Assembly: GCA_963665085.2 (NCBI GenBank)
Contig: CAXXXS010000002.1
Coordinates: forward strand, 1,178,001-1,242,000
Origin: G963665085 sp963665085
GTDB lineage: Bacteria; Bacteroidota; Bacteroidia; Bacteroidales; JAAAOM01
Direction: 5' to 3'
DNA length: 64,000 nucleotides
The position numbers and the translations under genes are program-made. The notes below the pieces were generated by a model, which saw only the letters and a list, made by a program, of their open reading frames with translations, did not search any database and was not told the origin of the DNA. Of the stretch, positions 37,357-47,304 are shown one piece after another (position 1 is the stretch's first letter; every line of letters begins with the position of its first letter).

Positions 37357-37470
37357 CTTTGAATTGTAACTTTAAAACAAACTTTTTAGATGACTTTTCC
37401 ATTCGTGGTTTTATAAATGCACTACCGGATTTTAGTATTATAACATAAATAGAACTTAAAATATTTTATT

Positions 37471-38664
37471 ATGAAGAGATTGATAATGTTTTTGTGCTTA
37501 TGTATAGGAATATATACGATTAATATTGAAGCACAACAAAATTTGTTTGGTGGTCAGGATATTGAGTCAGCAGTAGTTAATGGCGATAATTCAGTGACCT
37601 TTAGATTTATCGCACCAGATGCAAAAAGTGTATCTGTCGCTGGCGATTTCGTGGAAGAAAAAGAAGAAGATCCAATAGGAGGAATGGTTGCTTCAGGGGC
37701 TTTATCAATGAAAAAAGACAAAGATGGTGTTTGGACTTTAACAACCAAGCCATTGGCATCGGAGTTATACAGTTATTTATTTCTGGTTGATGGAGTAGCA
37801 ACTACTGATCCAAATAATCCTTATATATTCCGTGATTTTGCAACAATCACCAATGTATTTGTTGTTGGAAACGGACAAGGTGATTTATACAAAGTAAATG
37901 CTGTCCCTCATGGTTCTATGTCTCATCGTTGGTACGAATCTAAAAGCCTCGGTATGGATCGTCGTATCAATATTTATACACCTCCTGGCTACGAAAGCAG
38001 TAAAGATAAATATCCTACACTCTATCTATTACATGGATATGGCGGAGATGAAGATGAATGGGCTATTTTTGGAAGAACTGCTCAAATTTTGGATAACCTG
38101 ATTGCCCTGGGAAAAGCTAAGCCGATGATAGTTGTAATGCCTAATGGACATATTGACATGGAAGCAGCTCCAGGTGAAAGTAGTTTAGGGTTTACAAAAC
38201 CTAAACATTCAACAGACTATCCAATAAGTGATGGAACTTTTGAATCTAATTTTAAAGAGATAACAGATTTTGTAGAAAGTAATTATCGGGCTATTCCGGA
38301 TAAAGCGCACCGTGCTATAGCAGGATTATCAATGGGAGGTTTTCATGCTATTCATATTTCAGCAATCTATAAAAATATGTTTGACTATGTAGGGGTTTTT
38401 TCTTCTGCGCATAATGTTATACAGAATGATGGCAAAGGTGTATTCTCAGAATTTGATACTTCATTGAAAAAGCAAAAGGAAAATGGATTGAAACTATACT
38501 GGGTTGGTATAGGTAAAGATGATTTTCTTTATAAACAAAACATCGAATTCAGGGCAAAATTAGATGAGGTTGGCATGAAGTATACTTATTTAGAAACCGG
38601 AGGCGGCCATATCTGGAAATGTTGGCGAATTTATCTAAGTGATTTTGCACCACTTTTATTTTAA
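37471..38664 (+). CDS. CE1-type esterase with E-set domain, copy 4
   Basis: 397 residues, closest to copy 3 (same AQQNLFGGQD start, E-set with SVAGDFVEEKEEDP). Catalytic Ser287 in GLSMGGFHA, acid in GIGKDDFLYK, His in GGGHIWKCW. Carries an extra loop HNVIQNDGKGVFSE before the acid. Separated from copy 3 by the REP-like element, consistent with tandem duplication followed by repeat insertion. Predicted secreted. Confidence 0.91.
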   Translation: MKRLIMFLCLCIGIYTINIEAQQNLFGGQDIESAVVNGDNSVTFRFIAPDAKSVSVAGDFVEEKEEDPIGGMVASGALSMKKDKDGVWTLTTKPLASELYSYLFLVDGVATTDPNNPYIFRDFATITNVFVVGNGQGDLYKVNAVPHGSMSHRWYESKSLGMDRRINIYTPPGYESSKDKYPTLYLLHGYGGDEDEWAIFGRTAQILDNLIALGKAKPMIVVMPNGHIDMEAAPGESSLGFTKPKHSTDYPISDGTFESNFKEITDFVESNYRAIPDKAHRAIAGLSMGGFHAIHISAIYKNMFDYVGVFSSAHNVIQNDGKGVFSEFDTSLKKQKENGLKLYWVGIGKDDFLYKQNIEFRAKLDEVGMKYTYLETGGGHIWKCWRIYLSDFAPLLF

Positions 38665-38687
38665 AATAAGAATTAAAGAATAATATT

Positions 38688-40334
38688 ATGAAAAATAGAG
38701 TTACTAATTTTTTACGATTAACTTCATTTTTTTCGGTTTTAAAGAAAACAGTTTTTGGTTTAGCCATTGTTGTCTCTTTTACAAATTGTAAAAACCAAAC
38801 ATCTGTTAAACCTGTTGAAGAAGTAAAACCCCGGACAATTGTAACATGCGACCCAGAGTTGGATGATAACAATTCAATGATTCGATTTATCCTTCATGCA
38901 ACAGATTTTCAGATTGATGGATTAGTTTATACAAGCAGCCGTTTTCACTGGAAAGGAGATGGGAAAGGAACTACTCAATTGGTTGAAGGAAGCGAATATG
39001 ATCAACTAGGATTAGGGCCTCAAACTTCGTGGAGATGGTCTCCAGACGAACGATTCATAGATGATATTCTGGATGCTTACGAGGAGTGTTATGATAACCT
39101 CAAGGTACACGATTCTGGATATCCTACTCCTGAGTATTTAAGATCGGTAACTGTATATGGTAATTGTGATTTTGAGGGAGATTATTCTGCAGATACCGAT
39201 GGTTCCAATCTAATTAAGAAGAATATTCTTGATGAAAAAGCTGGACCACTCTTTCTACAGGCATGGGGAGGATCATCCTCAATTGCAGCTGCACTCAGAT
39301 CCATAGAAGATGATTTTAAAAGCACTTCTCAATGGGAGGAAATCTACAAAAAAGTATGCGATAAGATTGTTCTTTGCCTTTCTGGCGACCAGGACAATGC
39401 ATACAATACTTATATAGCAGTTAATTGGCCGGATGCTTATGTGCAGAATATACGTGGGGGTATGGGCAGGTTTGACAACAGCTCTTACGCATACCTTACT
39501 TCGCCGGAATGGACCGCTGAAAACATGCGTATTGGGCCAATTGGTTCCTTGGTTAGATGCTGGGGAGATGGAAAGCAGATGGTTCCTGGCGATGTTATGG
39601 ATGTAATAGGGCCCTTCAAGGGCGAATCTGTCCCTGAACTTGCAAAAATGAGATACATCATGTGGACAAATCCGCAGTCTATTGGTACTCTCTATGGCGA
39701 CGGTGACAGTGGTTGTTTTTTTAATCTCATTGGAAACGGATTACGTGCATGGCTAGATCCTACCTGGGGTGGCTGGGCTGGTCGATGGGATCCTAAGTCA
39801 GGTTCTCCAAGATCAGGACATCCTTCATATATGTCTACAGACATTATTGCTATGCATAACAGGGTAGTAGAAGCCGCCAAGGATGGTAAAGCTGTTGATT
39901 TATTAGCTATGTATGGTTTCGGTGGAGGAAATATGGAAGAAGATCATACATTCCCAAATATGAATCCTGAAAGAAATCTTTCAGAGGCAGCACGCATGAA
40001 ATGGTCGGTAACACCAAATTATGAAGATGCGAACCATTATCCGGTTCTAACAGGTCCATTAAGCATCAGTGCAAAGCCCGGGAAAAAAGTTCAAATTAAT
40101 GGCACAGCTTCTGATCCAGATGGCAACCAACTTGAAATTAAATGGTGGTACTTCCCTGTTGGGACTTATGAGGGTAATGCTCTTAATGTAGATAGTCCGG
40201 CAACTGCTCAGACTACATTTACAGTACCTGAAGATGCTAAGACGGGTGATACTATTCATTTTGTACTTCAGGCAATTGATAATGGTACGCCTACTCTTAC
40301 CAAATACCTGAGAACTGTAATTACAGTTTTATAA
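38688..40334 (+). CDS. Sde182-like lipoprotein (DUF1593), long type, copy 3
   Basis: 548 residues. Lipoprotein Cys34 (VSFTNCKNQTS). CDPELDD at 54-60 intact; the second motif is SGDQDNAYNTY. It lacks the ISSKGP segment seen in other long copies and has a Gly-rich insert (MYGFGGGNMEEDHTFPN) before the C-terminal Ig-like domain (ASDPDGNQLEIKWWYFP). This makes it the most divergent of the long lipoprotein copies. 23 bases after the esterase and 17 before the next copy. Confidence 0.87.
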   Translation: MKNRVTNFLRLTSFFSVLKKTVFGLAIVVSFTNCKNQTSVKPVEEVKPRTIVTCDPELDDNNSMIRFILHATDFQIDGLVYTSSRFHWKGDGKGTTQLVEGSEYDQLGLGPQTSWRWSPDERFIDDILDAYEECYDNLKVHDSGYPTPEYLRSVTVYGNCDFEGDYSADTDGSNLIKKNILDEKAGPLFLQAWGGSSSIAAALRSIEDDFKSTSQWEEIYKKVCDKIVLCLSGDQDNAYNTYIAVNWPDAYVQNIRGGMGRFDNSSYAYLTSPEWTAENMRIGPIGSLVRCWGDGKQMVPGDVMDVIGPFKGESVPELAKMRYIMWTNPQSIGTLYGDGDSGCFFNLIGNGLRAWLDPTWGGWAGRWDPKSGSPRSGHPSYMSTDIIAMHNRVVEAAKDGKAVDLLAMYGFGGGNMEEDHTFPNMNPERNLSEAARMKWSVTPNYEDANHYPVLTGPLSISAKPGKKVQINGTASDPDGNQLEIKWWYFPVGTYEGNALNVDSPATAQTTFTVPEDAKTGDTIHFVLQAIDNGTPTLTKYLRTVITVL

Positions 40335-40351
40335 CCTAACAATACATTAAA

Positions 40352-41968
40352 ATGAAAAAATTTTTTTTATCTTATTTAAAGAATACAGCCATTGGATTAG
40401 CTGTTATTCTATCTTTAACAAACTGCAAAAATCAAACATCAACTGTAACTGAAGAAGTAGTTAAACCACGGGTTGTTGTTACCTGCGATCCGGAACTGGA
40501 TGATAGCAATTCATTAATTCGGTTTTTGCTTTATAGTACTGATTATGATGTTGAAGGACTGATTTATGCAAGTAGCCAGGTTCATTGGAAGGGTGATGGT
40601 TTAGGTACAAAAGTGTTTGAAGAAGGCAGGGAATATGCAAGACTTGGGCTTGGACCTCAGGAATCCTGGAGATGGCCTGAAGATGAGCATTTTATACATG
40701 ATGTCGTTGATGCATATGAGAAGGTATATCCGAATTTGAAAGCTCATGCTTCAGGCTACCCTACGCCGGAATACCTGAAATCGATCATTAAATGGGGAAA
40801 TGTTGAATTTGAGGGTGATATTTCTAAAGACACTGAAGGTTCTGATCTAATTAAGTCTTTAATGCTTGATGAGCAGCCCGGTCCACTTTTTATTACTGCA
40901 TGGGGAGGCCCCAGTACGATAGCTCGTGCTTTTAAATCTATTCAGGAAGCTTATGAAGACACACCTGAATGGGAGAATATAAAAGAAAAAGTAAAAGAGA
41001 AAGTTATTTTAATTCTTTCGGGAACACAGGATCAATCATATGCTAACTATATCAAACCAAATTGGCCGGAAGTTGAAACTATTGTGACAAGTTTCTCAGG
41101 CATCGGTCTTGGTTATATGGCTCAGCGGATGGCTAAACCAGAAAATCTGTTTTATTATGAACCCGAATGGACAGAGGAAAACATCTCAAGCAAAGGACCA
41201 TTTGGGGAGTTATACCGTGTTTGGGGAGACGGGAAACAAATGGTTAAGGGAGATATGACCGACTATTTCTGGTTATCTGGATATACAGCTGATGAACTTC
41301 GTGAAATGGGTTATTATGTTTGGGCACCGGTTCAACCAAAAGGTTCTTTCATCTCTGAAGGTGATACACCTACGTTTCTTGATTTATTAAATAATGGCCT
41401 TCGGGCATGGGAGGATGTTAGTTATGGAGGCTGGTCCGGAAGCAAGAAAAGAGAATCTCAATCAGTTGAGAATATGCCTATTGCCAACGATTCTGTTAGA
41501 AGACCTCCCGCAGATGGTAATGGAGGTATGCCTGATTTTTCGACTATGGATATGTCATCATTTATGGGACAATCTTCAAGTTCTGATTACCCTGATTTTG
41601 TGCCAGCGGTTCAAAATGATTTTGCAGTTCGCCTAAAGTGGTCTTTAACACCTAACTACGAAGATGCAAATCACAATCCTGTAATTGAAGGCCCGTCAGC
41701 TATTTCTGCAAAACCGGGTGAAACAGTTACTATTAAAACAGAGGTAAGCGATCCCGATGGTGATAATGTTTCTGTAACCTGGCACCAATTTATTGTTGAG
41801 CCTTACGAAGGAAAAGTTTCTGCAGATAGTCCAAATTTAACTACAACAACCGTAGTTATACCTGAAGATGCACAACCTGGAGATAAAATACATATGGTAC
41901 TTGAAGCTGTTGATAACGGTATCTTAGCTTTAACACGCTATCATAGAGTTATTATATCCGTTGTCTGA
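40352..41968 (+). CDS. Sde182-like lipoprotein (DUF1593), long type, copy 4
   Basis: 538 residues. Lipoprotein Cys25 (LSLTNCKNQTS), leader almost identical in residues to copies 3 and 6. CDPELDD at 45-51 is intact, but the second motif reads LSGTQDQSYANY instead of LSGDQDD, losing two acidic residues. Low-complexity insert (RRPPADGNGGMPD, then DMSSFMGQSSSS) before the Ig-like end (VSDPDGDNVSVTWHQF). The altered motif may mean changed substrate or loss of one activity. Confidence 0.87.
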   Translation: MKKFFLSYLKNTAIGLAVILSLTNCKNQTSTVTEEVVKPRVVVTCDPELDDSNSLIRFLLYSTDYDVEGLIYASSQVHWKGDGLGTKVFEEGREYARLGLGPQESWRWPEDEHFIHDVVDAYEKVYPNLKAHASGYPTPEYLKSIIKWGNVEFEGDISKDTEGSDLIKSLMLDEQPGPLFITAWGGPSTIARAFKSIQEAYEDTPEWENIKEKVKEKVILILSGTQDQSYANYIKPNWPEVETIVTSFSGIGLGYMAQRMAKPENLFYYEPEWTEENISSKGPFGELYRVWGDGKQMVKGDMTDYFWLSGYTADELREMGYYVWAPVQPKGSFISEGDTPTFLDLLNNGLRAWEDVSYGGWSGSKKRESQSVENMPIANDSVRRPPADGNGGMPDFSTMDMSSFMGQSSSSDYPDFVPAVQNDFAVRLKWSLTPNYEDANHNPVIEGPSAISAKPGETVTIKTEVSDPDGDNVSVTWHQFIVEPYEGKVSADSPNLTTTTVVIPEDAQPGDKIHMVLEAVDNGILALTRYHRVIISVV

Positions 41969-41995
41969 GAATGTATTCAATAACCTGAAGACAAT

Positions 41996-43426
41996 ATGTT
42001 AAAATTTTTAAGTCTGATTTTTATTCTTGCCGTTTGTTTATTTGGAACAAACAGTATGTTGAATGCTCAGGAAAAACCACGCGTTTTTGTGCTTACTGAT
42101 ATAGAAAACGAACCAGACGACGCTATGTCGATGGTTCGCTTTTTAGTGTATTCCAATCAATATGATATTGAAGGGATTGCTGCTACAACTTCAATCCATC
42201 AGCAAAGCAGAATAGCTCCTGAACGGATTCTAAGGATTGTTAACGCATACGATAAAGTCAGGGACAACCTTGAAAAAAACGAACCTGGATTTCCTACAGG
42301 CGACTTTGTACGTTCCAAAATAACAGATGGACTACCTGAATATGGGATGAATGCTGTTGGTGCAGGAAAAGACTCCCCGGCTTCGGAACAATTGATCAAG
42401 TCAGTTGATGAAGAAGATTCCCGGCCTTTGTGGGTAACGGTTTGGGGTGGTCCTAATGTTTTGGCACAGGCACTTTGGAAAGTCAGACAAACCCGTTCAG
42501 AAAAAGAAGTAGATAAATTTGTTTCGAAGCTTCGGGTGTATACAATTTCTGATCAGGATGACAGTGGTCCCTGGATAAGAAAAGAATTCCCTGAGTTGTT
42601 TTATATTGTTAGCCCGGGATTTCATGATGGTGGTGCGTACCACCATGCCACATGGAGTGGTATCAGCGGAGATAATTTCCATGCTCGTTGTGATGGAGCT
42701 GATTTTACTCTTGTTACAAATGAATGGTTGAATTATAATATTCGTAGAAAAGGACCACTTGGAGCAGAATATCCTTTCTGGGAGTTTTTAATGGAAGGGG
42801 ACACACCTTCATTTTTGAATCTAATCAATAATGGGTTAAGTGATTCAGAGCATCCCGATTGGGGGGGATGGGGTGGCCGTTATGAATTATATATTCCCAG
42901 AACACAGAAATGGTTCCTTTATCCTGAATCCCACCCGATTTGGACAGATGCAGAGGATGAAGTCATGGGAGTTGATGGCAGATGGCATGATGGCAATCAC
43001 GAAACAATCTGGCGATGGAGAGAAGCGTATCAAAATGATTTTGCTGCAAGAATGGACTGGACAATTCAATCTCCTGAAAAATCTAATCATCCGCCGATAC
43101 CGGAAATTGATGGAGAAATGTATATAACGGCAACAAAAGGAGAACGAATTGATCTCAGTGCTGTTGGATCAACTGATCCGGACGGGGATGCTCTTTCTTA
43201 TCACTGGTTTTGTTATAAAGAAGCAGGTACATTTACAATTGCATCAGGTTTTACAGGAGAACCTATCCAGATAAAGAATTCAGATCTGCAGCAAGCTTGG
43301 TTTGAAATACCTAAATATGGATTTATGCCTCCTGGTACCGGAACAATTCACATAATTTTAGCAGTTACAGATCACGGTAGTCCCCGGTTGACAAGATATA
43401 AAAGAATAATAATAACAGTTATCTAA
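41996..43426 (+). CDS. Sde182-like protein (DUF1593), short type, copy 5
   Basis: 476 residues, signal peptide to about 24 (NSMLNA-QEK), no lipobox. TDIENEPDD at 34-42 and TISDQDDSGPW intact, both close to copy 1 at 28 kb. GGAYHHATWSGISGDNFH provides several His residues, then EGDTPSFLNLINNGL, GGWGGRYELYIP and the Ig-like end (STDPDGDALSYHWFCYKE). It is embedded between long-type lipoproteins, so short and long types are transcribed together. Confidence 0.88.
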   Translation: MLKFLSLIFILAVCLFGTNSMLNAQEKPRVFVLTDIENEPDDAMSMVRFLVYSNQYDIEGIAATTSIHQQSRIAPERILRIVNAYDKVRDNLEKNEPGFPTGDFVRSKITDGLPEYGMNAVGAGKDSPASEQLIKSVDEEDSRPLWVTVWGGPNVLAQALWKVRQTRSEKEVDKFVSKLRVYTISDQDDSGPWIRKEFPELFYIVSPGFHDGGAYHHATWSGISGDNFHARCDGADFTLVTNEWLNYNIRRKGPLGAEYPFWEFLMEGDTPSFLNLINNGLSDSEHPDWGGWGGRYELYIPRTQKWFLYPESHPIWTDAEDEVMGVDGRWHDGNHETIWRWREAYQNDFAARMDWTIQSPEKSNHPPIPEIDGEMYITATKGERIDLSAVGSTDPDGDALSYHWFCYKEAGTFTIASGFTGEPIQIKNSDLQQAWFEIPKYGFMPPGTGTIHIILAVTDHGSPRLTRYKRIIITVI

Positions 43427-43437
43427 AGAATAATAAT

Positions 43438-45024
43438 ATGAAAAAAAGAAAACCAAAATTTTTTCAGTTAAGTTTATTATCATCGGTTTTGAAGAATGCA
43501 TTCATAGGTATAGTTGTTGTCCTGTTTTTAACAAACTGCAGAAATCAAACATCAACAGTGACTAAGGAAATAGTTAAACCACGTGTTATTGTAACATGTG
43601 ACCCTGAACTTGATGATAACAACTCATTGATTCGTTTTTTACTTTTTAGTACTGACTTTGATGTCGAAGGATTAATCTATGCAAGTAGCCAATTTCACTG
43701 GAAAGGAGACGGAAAAGGAACTACCCAGTATATTCCCGGAAGAGAATATTCCTCAGATGAAAGAGATTTGGGACCTCAAACTTCATGGAGATGGGCTGAA
43801 GATGAGCGTTTTATCGACGATTTGGTTGAGGCGTATGAGTCTGTTTATCAGAATCTAAAGGTACATAATTCAGATTATCCTTCGCCTGAGGAACTCAAGT
43901 CAAAAATATATGTAGGTAATGTTGAGTTTGAAGGTGATATCTCTCATGATACTCCCGGCTCTGACAGGATAAAACAAATACTTCTTGACGATGATCTCAG
44001 ACCTGTTTACATTCAGGTATGGGGTGGCCCAAGCACAGCTTCAAGGGCTCTTAAATCAATCGAAGAGGAGTATAAAAATACTCCCGAATGGGAAAGTATT
44101 AAAGCAAAAGTATCAGCAAAGGCTAAATTTTGTCTCTCAGGCCAGCAAGACATGTCATATAAAGAATATGTACAATCAAACTGGCCTGATGTTGAGTCAA
44201 TCATGCTTAATGCAGGAGTCATTAGCCTGGGGTATATGGCAAAACGTGCCGTCGCCAATACTAATGATACCATCTATTTTTCGCCAGAATGGACTTTAGA
44301 AAATATTAAAAGCAGAGGAGTTTTTGGTGAACATTATCGTGTTTGGGGCGATGGCAGGCAAATGGCTCCAGGCGATTTTACTGACTACTTTGGTCAAAAA
44401 GGATATACTGCAGAAGAACTTCGTGAGATGGGGTATTGGGTTTGGACACCACCACAATCTGAAGGTAATTTTATTAGCGAAGGAGATACACCAATGTTCC
44501 TTAACCTTATCAATAATGGACTACGTGCTTACTTAAGCCAGGAGTTTGGCGGATGGGCAGGGCGCAGGAAAGAACTTTCTGATGAAGAAAAAACGGCCGG
44601 ATTCACTGCACCATATGCTATGAGAAGCATAAAAGATGATGTCCTTCCTGATTTTTTACCTGCTGTACAAAATAACTTTGCAGCACGTATTAATTGGTCA
44701 GTCACTTCTAAGTATGAAGATGCAAATCACGAGCCTGTTATTGAGGGACCTCTTCAAATGGAAGTAGCTGCGGGTAGTACTGTAGAACTTAAAGTAAATG
44801 TTTCGGATCCGGATAATGACCAGGTTTCCCTAAATTGGATGCAATTCAAAGTAGGGAGTTACAAAGGTGATGTTTCTTTTGCCAGTACCTCAGAAGCATC
44901 TACAACTATAACTATTCCGTCCGATGCAATTATTGGAGATACTATCCATTTAATTCTTACGGCTACTGACAACCAATCACCTTCAATGACAAAGTATCAC
45001 AGAATCATCTTAAAAATTATTTAA
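43438..45024 (+). CDS. Sde182-like lipoprotein (DUF1593), long type, copy 6
   Basis: 528 residues. Lipoprotein Cys34 (LFLTNCRNQTS). CDPELDD at 54-60 intact; second motif reads LSGQQDMSYKEY, again without the DQDD acids. RVWGDGRQMAPGD and EGDTPMFLNLINNGLRAYL are kept, as is the Ig-like end (VSDPDNDQVSLNWMQF). Starts 11 bases after copy 5 and its stop directly abuts the next ATG. Confidence 0.88.
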   Translation: MKKRKPKFFQLSLLSSVLKNAFIGIVVVLFLTNCRNQTSTVTKEIVKPRVIVTCDPELDDNNSLIRFLLFSTDFDVEGLIYASSQFHWKGDGKGTTQYIPGREYSSDERDLGPQTSWRWAEDERFIDDLVEAYESVYQNLKVHNSDYPSPEELKSKIYVGNVEFEGDISHDTPGSDRIKQILLDDDLRPVYIQVWGGPSTASRALKSIEEEYKNTPEWESIKAKVSAKAKFCLSGQQDMSYKEYVQSNWPDVESIMLNAGVISLGYMAKRAVANTNDTIYFSPEWTLENIKSRGVFGEHYRVWGDGRQMAPGDFTDYFGQKGYTAEELREMGYWVWTPPQSEGNFISEGDTPMFLNLINNGLRAYLSQEFGGWAGRRKELSDEEKTAGFTAPYAMRSIKDDVLPDFLPAVQNNFAARINWSVTSKYEDANHEPVIEGPLQMEVAAGSTVELKVNVSDPDNDQVSLNWMQFKVGSYKGDVSFASTSEASTTITIPSDAIIGDTIHLILTATDNQSPSMTKYHRIILKII

Positions 45025-45897
45025 ATGAAAAAAACAATTAATTTTATTTTAGTAACACTTGCGCTTTCCTTGAACATGAATGCGCAGAAAGTATCTGAAC
45101 AAGATCCTGCAGCTCATAAAGCAAGAGTATTTCCTATGCCTGTAGAACATTTATATTTCTATAGCGAAATTCTACAGACCGATAAAAATTTCACAGTATA
45201 CTTGCCTAAAAGTTATAAAACCGATACCGATCGTAAGTACCCGGTGGTTTATATGCTTCATGGTGCCAATGAGAACGATTGGGAGTGGGCAAATATACCC
45301 ACAGCCATGATTAATGAAGTCATTACAAAGTCTACCGCAGACGGAATGGCTTGTGAAGTAATAATGGTATGCCCTAACGCAACAGAGGGTACTATGGGGT
45401 ATTTCAATCGTGAAGGCTGGAACTACGAAGATTATTTTTTCAAGGAATTAATGCCTTTCATAGAATCTCACTACCGGATTATTGCTGATAAAGGACATAG
45501 GGCTATCGGAGGACTTTCAATGGGTGGCGGAGGTTCTTTTATGTATGGAATTACTCATCCTGAAATGTTCAGCAGCGTATATGCTATAAGTGGGGCAGTT
45601 CCTTCAACCCTTAATTCAACAGAAGGGGAAACAAGTCCTTTTAGCAGACAATTTAATATTGATGAGCTGTCTAAAGCCCAAATAGAAGAAATTAAAACAG
45701 TAGATTTTGTTCTGGATTGTGGTGATGACGATTTTCTTTTTGATGCTAATGTAGCGTGCTATCAGGCAATGAAAAAGGCTGGGCTAACCTGCGAATTCCG
45801 TTCCCGTAATGGGGCACATGCTTCTTATTACTGGTATGATGGCCTAGGATATGCCCTTAAATGGTTTACCCGTCATTTTTCTGAGCAGTGTAAATAA
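45025..45897 (+). CDS. Single-domain CE1-type esterase without E-set, copy 1
   Basis: 290 residues, starting on the base after the previous stop. Signal peptide to about 20 (NMNA-QKV). Only the alpha/beta-hydrolase domain is present: VVYMLHGANENDWEW, Ser165 in GLSMGGGGS, acid in DCGDDDFLFD, His in RNGAHASYYW. The DCGDDDF loop and RNG-H end mark a different esterase subfamily from the E-set proteins, shared with the gene at 51.8 kb. Predicted acetyl- or feruloyl-esterase acting in the periplasm. Confidence 0.9.
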   Translation: MKKTINFILVTLALSLNMNAQKVSEQDPAAHKARVFPMPVEHLYFYSEILQTDKNFTVYLPKSYKTDTDRKYPVVYMLHGANENDWEWANIPTAMINEVITKSTADGMACEVIMVCPNATEGTMGYFNREGWNYEDYFFKELMPFIESHYRIIADKGHRAIGGLSMGGGGSFMYGITHPEMFSSVYAISGAVPSTLNSTEGETSPFSRQFNIDELSKAQIEEIKTVDFVLDCGDDDFLFDANVACYQAMKKAGLTCEFRSRNGAHASYYWYDGLGYALKWFTRHFSEQCK

Positions 45898-45911
45898 TCA
45901 GATTATTATAT

Positions 45912-45947
45912 CAGACTATTCTGTTATTCTCTTAACAGAATAGTCTG
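45912..45947 (+). terminator. Strong hairpin after the single-domain esterase
   Basis: CAGACTATTCTGTT and AACAGAATAGTCTG give a 14-bp perfect stem with an 8-base loop. No U-run follows; possible terminator or processing site. Confidence 0.6.
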
Positions 45948-45965
45948 GGTATAAAATCCATTTAT

Positions 45966-46037
45966 ATGGATATCGGTTGTCATATTTTGAAAAACTGGCG
46001 AATATATCTTAGCGAACTTATTCCTCTTATACCTTAA
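45966..46037 (+). pseudogene. 3' remnant of an E-set esterase gene
   Basis: 24 codons ending in TAA give MDIGCHILKNWRIYLSELIP and a short tail. This aligns with the C-terminus of the array esterases, e.g. GGHVWKNWRIYLSEFTPLLF of the next gene, including the catalytic His. Nothing upstream of it in the gap resembles the rest of an esterase. It is the end of a deleted copy, 24 bases before the intact esterase gene. Confidence 0.75.
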
Positions 46038-46061
46038 TAGAAACTAAGAATATTACTAAAC

Positions 46062-47252
46062 ATGAAAAACCTAACATTTTTAATATACTTGTTTGTAGCA
46101 ATTTTTGCTATAAATGCTCAAGCACAACAAAACCTGTTCGGTGGACAGAATATTGAATCGGCAATAGTTAATAACGATAATTCTGTAACCTTCAGATTTA
46201 TTGCACCAGATGCAAAAAATGTTTCTGTTGCTGGTGATTTTGCTGAAAAACCAGAATCTAATCCGGTAGGTGGAGTCGTCGGTACGGGTTTAATTCCTAT
46301 GGCCAAAGAAGAAAAGGGTGTGTGGACTTTAACAACCAAGCCTCTCTCTTCTGAATTGTACATGTATTTATTTGTGGTAGATGGTGTTGCAACTACGGAT
46401 CCCAATAATCCTTATGTATACCGGGATTTCGCAACCGTAAGCAATGTTTTTATTGTAGGAAACGGGCAAGCAGATCAGTATAAAGTAAATAATGTACCAC
46501 ATGGTTCACTAACGCATTGTTGGTATACATCAAAAAGTTTAAAAACAGATCGCCGTATCAATATTTATACACCTCCGGGTTACGAAAATTCAGATAAAAA
46601 ATACCCGGTGTTATACCTATTACATGGTGGTGGTGGCGATGAGGATGAGTGGGTTACTTTCGGAAGGGCTACTCAAATATTGGACAACCTGATCAGCCAG
46701 GGAAAAGCAGTTCCAATGATTGTTGTAATGCCAAATGGACACTCAGCAATGGAAGCTGCACCTGGGGAGAGTAGCTTGGGTTTTTATAAACCTGTGCGTA
46801 CTGAAGACACCCCCGGTGTATTTGAAGAAAATTTTATAGAGATAATTGATTTTGTTGAAAACAATTATAGAGCCATACCAGATAAAGCTCATCGAGCAAT
46901 AGCCGGTTTATCTAAAGGAGGTTTTCATACCATGCATATCTCCCGATATTACGAAAACACTTTTGATTATATAGGTATATTTTCATCTGCTGTTCTGGAT
47001 AAGGATGATACTTCCGGGAAATTTTATTCAAATATCGACTCCTCACTAAAAAAGCAAAAGGAAAATGGATTAAAACTATATTGGGTTGGTATAGGTAAAG
47101 ATGATTTTCTCTATAATGCTAATAAGGAATTCATGGAGAAATTGGATGAATTAGAGATGGAATATACTTATGTTGAAACGGATGGTGGCCATGTTTGGAA
47201 AAATTGGCGAATTTATCTCAGTGAATTTACACCTCTCTTGTTTAAAGAGTAA
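46062..47252 (+). CDS. CE1-type esterase with E-set domain, copy 5 (GLSKGG variant)
   Basis: 396 residues, same subgroup as copies 3 and 4 (AQQNLFGGQN, SVAGDFAEKPESNP). Ser284 lies in GLSKGGF, where Lys replaces the usual Met next to the nucleophile. GIGKDDFLYN supplies the acid and DGGHVW the His. The G-x-S-x-G frame is kept, so it should be active, but a Lys at the nucleophile elbow may alter activity or specificity. Ends in LLFKE rather than LLFK. Confidence 0.91.
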   Translation: MKNLTFLIYLFVAIFAINAQAQQNLFGGQNIESAIVNNDNSVTFRFIAPDAKNVSVAGDFAEKPESNPVGGVVGTGLIPMAKEEKGVWTLTTKPLSSELYMYLFVVDGVATTDPNNPYVYRDFATVSNVFIVGNGQADQYKVNNVPHGSLTHCWYTSKSLKTDRRINIYTPPGYENSDKKYPVLYLLHGGGGDEDEWVTFGRATQILDNLISQGKAVPMIVVMPNGHSAMEAAPGESSLGFYKPVRTEDTPGVFEENFIEIIDFVENNYRAIPDKAHRAIAGLSKGGFHTMHISRYYENTFDYIGIFSSAVLDKDDTSGKFYSNIDSSLKKQKENGLKLYWVGIGKDDFLYNANKEFMEKLDELEMEYTYVETDGGHVWKNWRIYLSEFTPLLFKE

Positions 47253-47304
47253 TTGATCAGATTACAAATTAGGTGCGAAATATTAATTATAAAATTTAAA
47301 TACA

